64,000 nt of DNA from Eonycteris spelaea. Taxonomy: Eukaryota > Chordata > Mammalia > Chiroptera > Pteropodidae. The DNA lies in assembly GCA_003508835.1 (NCBI GenBank), contig PUFA01000182.1:1798001-1862000 (forward strand). The letters are read 5' to 3'. Positions 56,061-64,000 of the stretch are shown piece after piece. Both the position numbers and the translations under genes were made by a program. Every line of letters starts with the position of its first letter. Position 1 is the stretch's first letter. The notes under the pieces are model-generated. The model was given only the letters and a program-made list of their open reading frames with translations. It made no database searches and had not been told where the DNA came from.

Positions 56061-56249
56061 GGTGGCAGAAACGGTCGCCCCAAGGGCCGACTTGCAATAG
56101 GGTGGATGTGGATGAAAGCCAGACCCACCCAGCAGTGAGGCTGTCTACACGACCGGGTGGGAGACTGCGGACAGGTGCATGTGGCAAACCCCACCGCCCC
56201 CAGCCTGAGTGCTCCTCCCCGCCCGCCAAGCAGGGAACAAATCATAAAA

Positions 56250-56700
56250 ATCTCTGCTCCAAAAGCGGGCAAAGGATCCCAGAGAGGCAATTCTCCAAAG
56301 AAAATAAACGAAGGGGCAATAAGCACGTGAAAAGGTGCTCACCACCATCAGCCATTAGGGAAATCAAAACCACAGTGTGATAGACAAATACCACAGGATT
56401 TCACTTACATGTGGAATCTAAGGAACAAACAAAAGGAAAACACTCCCATACAGAGAACAAACTGGTGATTGACAGGCTGGGTGAAAAGGTGAGGAGATTA
56501 AGACGTACACCTTGGAGGTACAACTTGGTAGTTACAAAACAGTCACTGGGATGTAAAATACAGCATAAGGAATACAGTCGATAATATTGTAGTAACTATC
56601 TAGTGCCAGGTGGGGACTAGACTAATGGGATCTCTTTGTAAATTATATAAATGTCTAACCATTGTGTTTTACACCTGAACCTAAACTAAAATACCCACAG
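56250..56700 (+). mobile_element. L1 ORF2 end plus 3' UTR fragment
   Basis: Starts in the ORF2 tail (CAATTCTCCAAAGAAAATAA, GTGAAAAGGTGCTCACC, AGGGAAATCAAAACCACAGT) and continues into the 3' UTR (ACTTACATGTGGAATCTAAG, AATGTCTAACCATTGTGTTT). 5'-truncated. Confidence 0.75.
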
Positions 56701-57345
56701 CGTGATACTAGAATGGCAATGGAAAAAGAAAAAAGCACCCCCCCCCACATAACAAGTGTTGGCCCGGACGTGGAGCAACTGGACCCCTCAAGCTGGTGGG
56801 AATGGAAAATGATGCAGCCGCTGGAAAAGTTAAACGGTCACATTATGGCTCAGTCATTCCACTCCTAGGTATATACCAAGAGAATATGTGTATGTGATTG
56901 TTCATAGCAACATTATATATACTAGCCAAAAACTGCAAACAACCCAACAGCGAATGGACAGATGAATGGATAAACAACGTGATGCATCCATATCACGGCA
57001 TAGTATTCAGCAGTAAAAAGTGAAGCACTGACGCTCGCTACGACGTAGAGGAACTCACTGAGAGAAGCCAGACACAAATGGCACCGACACAGTGTGTGAT
57101 TCCATTTACGTGAACTGTCCAGAACAGGCACATCCTCAGAGACAGGAAGTGGGTCCGTGGTTGCCAGGGGCTCAGGGAAGGAGCAGGGAGTAACTTCTAG
57201 GGACTTTATTACTGGGATGATGAAAATGTTCCAAGGTGATGTGGTGGTGGTTGCACAACCCTGAATATACGAAACCCCATTGAATTATACACTTTAAATG
57301 AGTGAATTTTACAGCACGTGACTTGTATCTCAATGAAGCTGCTGT
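56701..57345 (+). mobile_element. Second, older L1 3' fragment
   Basis: An adjacent L1 remnant again runs from ORF2 tail (TCATTCCACTCCTAGGTATA, CATAGTATTCAGCAGTAAAA) into the 3' UTR (TGTGTGATTCCATTTACGTG, AATTATACACTTTAAATGAG). Its sequence type differs from the L1 immediately before it. Confidence 0.75.
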
Positions 57346-57605
57346 AACAGTTTGTCTGCTTGGAGGTGAATTATGGAGAATAACCAAAAAAAGGAAAGCG
57401 GAGAGCGGGTGGTTACAGTCTCAGATACAGTGATCGAGGAAGGTGCCAGCCACTACAATGGTGACATTTGGGCAAAGATAAAAAAGAAAATAGCACACCG
57501 TGGTACATGACTTCTGTTTGTTTGCTCATTTGGTATAAAATGGTATCACATAAATTCACGTTTATCTGATTTCAGTGACCTCCACAACCACGGGAGGGTT
57601 TACAG

Positions 57606-58103
57606 CAGCACCATCCAATAGAAACATAACATGAGCCACATAAATAACTTAGAATGATCTAGTAGCATTAAAAAATTACAAAGAAACCAGTGCGACTAAT
57701 TTTAATAACATTTTATCAACTTGATATGTCAAAAATATTTTACATTCTAACATGCAATCAAAATTAATAATTATCAATGAGCTATTTTATATTTTTTCTC
57801 ATACTGTCTTAAAATCCGGTGTGTATTGTATATTTACAGCCCATATTGACTCGGGTGCCAATTTGTACTGGAAATAGTTGATCTCTATGTTTCATACAAT
57901 CTTACAGTGAAAAAGTAGATTCATAGGCCCCAGATGTTCCAAGCATGCTTAAGAGTTTCTCAATTACTGAATCAAATATCAGATCTTTCCATGTCCATCT
58001 AGTTAAATTTTTTTAAAAGTTCAAAATTCAGTTCTGTAAGTGGCCACATTTCCAGTACTCTGCAGCCACATCTGGTTAGTACCCGCCATACTGGATGGTG
58101 CTG
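57606..58103. mobile_element. hAT-type MITE with perfect 12-bp inverted ends
   Basis: The ends CAGCACCATCCA (57606-57617) and TGGATGGTGCTG (58092-58103) are exact reverse complements bounding 498 bp of AT-rich, non-coding DNA. The inside has phrases typical of hAT/MER-type non-autonomous elements (ATAGAAACATAACATGAGCC, AAATCCGGTGTGTATTG). A clean 8-bp target duplication is not evident. Confidence 0.7.
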
Positions 58104-58689
58104 ATTTGTGAATATCTGTTGGACAAGGAAGGTCCAGGGCAGCGCCCAGCACAGAGTAGGAGATCAGTGAATGTTGAATGAAAACACTTCTTCAGTATCT
58201 GCCCCTCCAGACCAGGTCTGATTTATCTCTTTCCTCAGGCCCAGCACCAGAGGCAATAAACACGTGTCTAACGTTTATGTGACTCGCCCCAAACCGAGAT
58301 TATCACCATTCCAGCTGAAACGTGACACGTAGAACTAAACAGAATGATTTACATGCACTATGCCTCTTTAAAAAATTACGATGGTGATGAAAAACTGTCC
58401 ACATCTATAATACTTCCTTCTTTTGTTTCAAACAGAACTCGATGCACACCCAGGAAGCAAAAGAAAGCAAATTTTCAGAATTCCACCTCTGCCATCCAGC
58501 TCGGTTGTTTTATTTTCAAAGACAGCACCTGAAAGGGCTGGGATGTGAGTTGTGCACAGGCCGAGGTGGGTCTGTCTTCATTTAAGAGTTTGGATTTTTT
58601 TTTTGGCATTAATTTTGGATTTTTTAAACACTGCGTTAATGAAGGAGGGAGGTGTCATAAAAGGGCAACACGGGAGATCACTGTGTGTT

Positions 58690-59110
58690 CGTTTCCAGCT
58701 GAGGCCATAACCAATCACCACCAACCTAGTGGCTTCAAAGGACACCAGTTTATTACCTTATGCTCTGGAGGTCGGGGGTCCCACGTGGGCCTCTCAGGCT
58801 ACACCCAGGCAGGGCAGGGCCATCCCGAGGCTTCAGGAGAACCATCCCAGCTTCCAGAGGCCCCGCGTCCCTGGCTCACTGCCCCCTCCCCCTCGTCACA
58901 GCCAGCAGCATGGCCTCGTCCATGTCTCTGACTCTGAGCCTCCTGCTTCCCTCTTATGAGGACCCTGTGAGGACACTGGGCCCCCGGAAATCCAGAGTTG
59001 CCCCTTCTGGGGCCTTGACTCCATCCCACCTGCACAGTCCCTTTTTACATCATGTAAAACAACGCGTTCAGAGGTTCTGGGGATGTGGGCACGGACCTCC
59101 TTGGGGAGGG
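58690..59110 (-). mobile_element. MaLR-like LTR fragment
   Basis: Reverse-oriented LTR-like sequence: CCATAACCAATCACCACC, ACACCAGTTTATTACCTTAT, TATGAGGACCCTGTGAGGAC. Strongly diverged. Confidence 0.4.
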
Positions 59111-59639
59111 GTCACTACTGGGCCTGCCACGTCTGCGGTGCTGGCACTGTTTTGTGTCATCACAGAGGTGCGCACACACAAACTGATGCACGCGCACGAC
59201 GAGTCCAAGGACAACTGGAGAAAGCTGACAAGACTCTGCGTGTGGTGTCAACGTCGACAGCCAGGTCACAGCGTTGTATTAGTGGGCTGCCTATGCTTTG
59301 CGCCCAGTTACCATGGCAGGGCAGGGGGCGGGGGGGGGGGCCCGCATCTTTCTTACAGCTGCTTGTGACTCTACAATGATCTTAATATAAATGTCGATTT
59401 TGAAAAGACAAAAAAGGCACCTTAAAATACTGATCGCATTTACCGAGTTTTCTGTACCCCCTTCGTTCCATGCTCAACCCCCCATCCCCCACCACTGAAC
59501 ACTCTCCTCCCTCCGGTCCCCCTCGTGGAGAAATCATTCGAGTCCTATTTACTTCGCCCTTCCTTAGCGGAGGCTCACGTTCTGACAGACTACAAGTCCA
59601 GAAGGGTGACAGCCCCGTGCGCAAGCTGGATGGCCACGC

Positions 59640-59950
59640 TGAGGTCAGACACAGGAGTAAGTGTGGCGGGTCCAACTGTGTCCTTCGCAATGGCGCGTTT
59701 GCAGCCCGCCTCCCCCTCAGTTCCTGGAAGCGAGAGCTTATTTGGAAATTGGGTCCTTGCAGAGGGAATCAAGATGAGGTCACCCTGGAGTAGGGTGGGT
59801 CCCCAATCCAGTGACTGCTATCCTTACAGGACGAGGGAAATCTGGACTCAGACACAGGGACACAGCCGAGGACTGCCGGCCACCACCAGAAGCTGGAAGT
59901 GGCAGGAAGGACCCTCCCCCGAGCCTTCAGGGGGCTCCAGGCTTCCACAG
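59640..59950 (+). mobile_element. MaLR-type LTR fragment
   Basis: Forward fragment: TTATTTGGAAATTGGGTCCT, TGCAGAGGGAATCAAGATGA, GGCCACCACCAGAAGCTGGA. Non-coding. Confidence 0.55.
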
Positions 59951-60529
59951 CCTCGCTCAAGCATAGCCCAGGCTGCTATCAGGGACTCAGGGATCTGCAG
60001 GTTCAGGATTCCAAGGTCCCTGACACACAGGGCCTTGCCTTTGGGTGTGGCCTCCATATCTGCTTCCTGGAGCCCTGGGCCTATCTCCTACCCACAGGCC
60101 TGCCTCTGCAGATCACACCTGGCATGCTGCCCTGTAGCCCTCCAGAGTCAACACAGTGCCTGGCCCAAGGGAAGTCCCGCGTGAACGTCACCCAGAGTCA
60201 TAAAACACTGTCAGAATGTCACCCGGAGTCACAAAACACGATGAAGATGGTGTCCTTGCAAGCCAGCCACGGTGGGCCGCACACCCAGGTATCTGGATCA
60301 GCTTCCAAACACAGATGAAGACAGTAAAATAATGATAATAATCAGAATGTTGGCTCCATGAAGCCAGACACTGTGTTTCATTGCATGTCCTCTATGCCTG
60401 GGACAGTGCCTGCCACACAGCAGGTGCCCAATAAATAGCTGTGAAATAAACGACTGAATATTTTAAACTCGTACTTGGCCTATCGAGGTGACTCTGTTGC
60501 TATGCATGGCATATTTAATGCCTTACTTG

Positions 60530-61080
60530 GTCAGTCTCCCTATCAATGGACAGTTCATTTATTCCTTCCTCAAATACTTATTCAGCATCTGCCGTGTGCC
60601 CGGCGTGTAGCGGGTGCCAGGGTCCACTCAGTGGTGTGCTGGCTCTGGGGATACTGACTCACTGGAGTCACTGTCCGGGATTTCATGAGTGGACTGAGGG
60701 AGGACTGTTCGGGGTGCTATTTGTACTTTCCAGATTGTGTTATATGACGGAGATCAAAGCAGGGAAAAAATCCCTGCTCTCATGGTGCTCATATTCTAGT
60801 GAGGAAGACAGGCGGCAAACAAAATAATTAGAAAAACAAACAGTAAAATATAGATGCTATGGGAAAAAATAAAGCAGGGAACTGGATAAAGGAATGCTGG
60901 GGGTGAGGTTATAATTCAAGTTAAAGTGCTCAGGGAAGGTGTCCTTCAGGAGGTGACATTCGAGCAAAGGTTTCAGTGAGGGAGTGAACAGAGATATTTG
61001 GAAGAGAAAAGAATTCTAGGAGAACAGCATGTGCAAAGGCCCTGAGGCTGGGCCTTGCCTGGCTTGTTGGAGGAACAGTG
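60530..61080 (+). repeat. L2/MIR-derived sequence
   Basis: Old L2-like text: TATTCAGCATCTGCCGTGTG, GGTGCTCATATTCTAGTGAG, AACAGCATGTGCAAAGGCCC. Non-coding. Confidence 0.5.
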
Positions 61081-61814
61081 AAGATGCTCGCCCAGTGTGC
61101 CTGGAGTGAGATAGGGGATGAGGGAGGAGGGGAGGGCGGGGAGGGCAGGGAGGGCACGGGCAGGTAGAGCAGGGCTTTGGGGGAGGGGGCAGGAAGGACT
61201 TGGCTTTTACCCAGAGGGAGGTGGGAACCCTAGAGGGCTGTGGGCAGAGGAGAGCGTGACTCGGGCGCTCACAGGTGCCCTCTTGTGGTTGCTGTGGGGA
61301 GTACAGATTGAGGAGGAGCAGCGCGTGAGCCGGGTGTGGGGGGCGCTGTCCAACATGGAGCAAACTGCGCTCTGGTCCAGGTAAGTGATGATGGGGGCTG
61401 AACCCCAGGGAAAGCAGAGGCGGTGCTTAGTCCTTTTCCATTTTTTTTTCTCATTTCAAATAATGTTGCAACGAGCGCTTCATTTTTACTTTTTTTATAT
61501 TGCTGTCAGATAAATTCGTCAAAATGGATTTGCAGACTCAAAGGCTGAAAAGTCAAAACACTTTTCAAATGTTTAACTTGAAATATTTGAACACCGAGAA
61601 TAGAAGTAGCCCTCCTTTTCCCTGCCACCTATTTTCCACTGGTTTATTATAAAATTTTCAAATGTATACAAAAGTTAAAAGAAGTTTACATTGAATTTGT
61701 CATATGCCCACCACCCACTTTCTCCAGTTACCATTTTGCTATATTTTCTCTATGACGTATCTAACCACCCTTCCATCTACCCATCAATATATCAAATTTT
61801 TTATGCATCTCAAA

Positions 61815-62330
61815 ATAAGTCATATACTTATTAGGATGTCTGCTATCAAAAGTGGAAAATAACAAATGTTGATGAGAATGTGGAGAATCTGGAACCCTTG
61901 TGCACTGTTGGTGGGAATACAAATTGGAGCAGCCGCTGTGGAAAACAGTTTGGGAGTTCTCGAAAGTTAAACATACAGTTACCATATGATCCAATAATTC
62001 CTTCCTGGGTATGTATCCCTCCAGGGGAATCAAATACAACTTGCACACCCAGGTTCACAGCAGCATGATTTGCAATAGCCAAAAGGCAGAAACAATACGT
62101 GTCTATCAACAGATGAAAAGATAAAATGTGGTCCACCCAATGCAATAGAGTATTTATTCCTCCTTGAGAAGGAAGGAAATTCAGATACACCTTACAACGG
62201 GGATGAACCCTGAGACATTATGCTCAGTGAAATAAGCCAGACACAAAAGGACACATACCGTGTGATTCCACTTTATGAGTTCCCCAGAGGAACTGGCTTC
62301 ATAGAGACAGGAAAAATATAACAAGTTAAC
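61815..62330 (+). mobile_element. L1 3'-end fragment
   Basis: ORF2-end remnant: GCACTGTTGGTGGGAATACA, TTACCATATGATCCAATAAT, ATAAGCCAGACACAAAAGGA. 62.33-63.05 kb beyond it shows no recognisable feature. Confidence 0.75.
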
Positions 62331-63059
62331 AGGCCTGTGGCCACTGTGAATAATGTTGCCATGAACATGAATGTACAATTGCCTGAGCCCCTGCTTTCGT
62401 TTCTCTTGGGTGTATTCCTATGGTAGTTCTATGTTTAACTGTTTGGGGACCATCATACTACTTTGATATAGTCCCTTAAAAACTCTCTTTTTCTTGTGCG
62501 AACAGCATCCTGGTGACAGCCAGTGGTGGCCTGGACTCTCATGGGACAGTAAAGGTGAGCAAAGTGACTGATTCGGACTCTTACAGAGAGGTAGAATCCA
62601 CAGGACCAAGGCTGGACGTGAGGAGAAGGCTAATGGTTAATGCCGCCTCCCTCCAGTTACTCCTGTACCTATCTTGCAGATAAAGACTCTTGGGGGAGGG
62701 GGGAGGTAGAAGGGGTAAAAGGGGTCAAATATGTGGTGACAGAAAGAAATCTAACTATGAGGGGTGAACACACAATATAAAAAAATATATGCCTTACTGT
62801 TAAGATGTACTGAAACTTATTATCGGATTTCATTAATCAATGTCACCATAAAAAAAAACCCAACTTTCTCCCAAATTCCATACGCACCCATTCGCGAATC
62901 CTGTTTGCTCTACGTACCAACCTAAATGCTCCCCTTAACACCTCAGTGGCTTCTAAAGGGTAAACCTGCAGGCTGTCCCGTCCTCAGCGCCCATGAACAA
63001 TTCGGCAAGTGAATAAATGAATGAATGATTCAATCACGTCTTTTTAATACCGCCTCTCT

Positions 63060-63720
63060 CTCTGGTCTAGCCACGTTCATTGGCCACGCCCAGGGACGCT
63101 GCGCATGCTCCGTCGCTACCACTGGCCGAATCGGCACAAACCATTTCCACAAGTCGTACCGGTGGTGCGGTCGCAGAGACTCTCTTCCGGGGGAAGGATG
63201 AACGTTGCCCTCCCTTCCCTGAGGGATTTCCTTAGACGCCACCTGGTGTGGGAGTGTAAGCTATGGTACCAGTGCCGAGGCGCGCATCCGGGTCTCCTCC
63301 CGCCGCGCTGCCTTTGACTGCATCCCCCAGGCATGCTGCGGTGGTGCCGTCCAGCTACGTCACGTGGGTGGCAAGATGGCGGCCCCCAGAGCGCGCTGTG
63401 AGCGTCGCAGTCGGTGAAGCGGCAGCGGCGGACCAGCCCGGCGGTCCTGCGTTTCGGGCGTTCACTCGGGCGTTCCGGCGGCGGGGAGCACGGTGCGGGG
63501 CCCAGACCTGGCGGGCGGGCACGGGGTGGGCACCTCAGTGGGGGTCCCAGCTTGGATTCATTGGCTGGCAGTTGGAGGGGCGTCCTCACGAGGGGTCTAG
63601 AGTGCCGGTGAGCTCTTCCTCTGGGTTCTGGGGTCCCAGCGCGAGTGGGGGTTCCATGTCGTCCGACTCCTTTCTCAGTTCTGGGAGGACTAGTAGTCGG
63701 GGGTTAGTGTAGACACATCT
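63060..63720 (+). promoter_or_regulatory. DOHH: CpG-island promoter, probably DOHH first exon
   Basis: CpG-dense island. It has an NRF1-type GCGCATGC at about 63,100-63,107, and a YY1-type initiator CAAGATGGCGGC at about 63,371-63,382. Donor-like sites follow (for example GTGCCG|GTGAGC near 63,607). In mammals the next gene beyond FZR1, divergent from it, is DOHH (deoxyhypusine hydroxylase), whose first exon is non-coding. No DOHH protein sequence is inside the window, so the name rests on gene order only. 63.72-64.0 kb would be intron 1. Confidence 0.5.
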
Positions 63721-64000
63721 TGAGGCGACCGGTTCTTAGGAGTTCATCCCAACGAAAGGGGTCTCCCTGAGGGGTCCCGTGTGGGGCGACCCTTCTGAGG
63801 GCGCCTGTGTAGTTACTGGAGACCTTTTTGAGAATTCTTGGTTTAGAGAGGTTTTTAGGAGGGGGAAGTTTTCCTGGATCTAGGTCTCTTCCTCCCTAGT
63901 TCATCTCGCGTGTCTGAGACGTTCACTGTGAGCAGTTCTGCTTTGGTCGGGGGCTCATCCCCTCAACCCACGACGACGCCCCGGTCCCCTGTCCTGGGTG

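Noticed and set aside
55139..56326. 395-codon minus-strand frame at the FZR1 promoter
   Set aside because: Covers repeat, promoter and intron sequence with Arg/Pro-rich low-complexity translation and no homology I recognise.
55275..56380. Plus-strand frames of 287 and 295 codons over the FZR1 promoter
   Set aside because: Arg/Pro/Ala-rich translations of a CpG island with no domain, running into an L1. They are antisense to the FZR1 first exon.
63263..63712. 149-codon plus-strand frame at the right edge as DOHH coding sequence
   Set aside because: It contains none of the HEAT-like repeats or His-Glu metal motifs expected of DOHH; it is the CpG-rich non-coding first exon region.

Overview
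This is a mammalian nuclear window holding the block that lies on human chromosome 19p13.3, read in the opposite direction to the human reference. The genes have canonical GT-AG introns, CpG-island promoters and L1, MaLR and hAT repeats. The order is TBXA2R (last exon, +), GIPC3 (-), HMG20B (-), MFSD12 (+), TEKTIP1/C19orf71 (-), FZR1 (-), and a CpG island at the right edge that sits where the DOHH first exon should be (+). Two 5S rRNA-derived retroelements (8,768 and 25,161) with target-site duplications suggest a fruit bat (Pteropodidae), the mammal group best known for 5S-derived SINEs. That species call is an inference. Layout: 1-285 is a strongly AT-rich patch. 546-1,540 is the TBXA2R terminal exon. 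1,774-7,372 is GIPC3, whose apparent 3' UTR contains about 1.8 kb of 18-bp repeats read by an 886-codon open frame. 7.4-10.2 kb is intergenic, with L1, LTR and 5S-SINE copies. 10.2-15.14 kb is HMG20B. 15.2-15.9 kb is a promoter region with CCAAT, E-box and X-box motifs. 15.9-21.8 kb is repeat-rich intergenic DNA. 22.4-31.26 kb is MFSD12. 31.45-34.18 kb is TEKTIP1. 37.4-55.8 kb is FZR1, with an intron 1 of about 11.7 kb. 56.2-62.4 kb is L1- and hAT-rich intergenic DNA. 63.1-64.0 kb is the putative DOHH promoter. GIPC3 (312 aa) and HMG20B (317 aa) reconstruct perfectly from their exons. MFSD12, TEKTIP1 and FZR1 have normal exon structure, but several exons are short by 1 nt (or 4 nt), so the frame breaks in places. 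Every shift is a deletion, many in C/G runs, and each frame is otherwise conserved on both sides. This looks more like systematic consensus error in the source assembly than loss of three conserved genes. The genes are not a functional pathway: they are neighbours by conserved synteny (a platelet GPCR, a hair-cell PDZ adaptor, a LSD1/CoREST-complex HMG protein, a lysosomal cystine-pathway transporter, a ciliary microtubule inner protein and an APC/C activator). I found no CRISPR array, bacterial-type system or intact mobile element. The strongest candidates for something undescribed are the hexapeptide-repeat open frame downstream of GIPC3 and the orphan promoter-like cluster at 15.5-15.9 kb.
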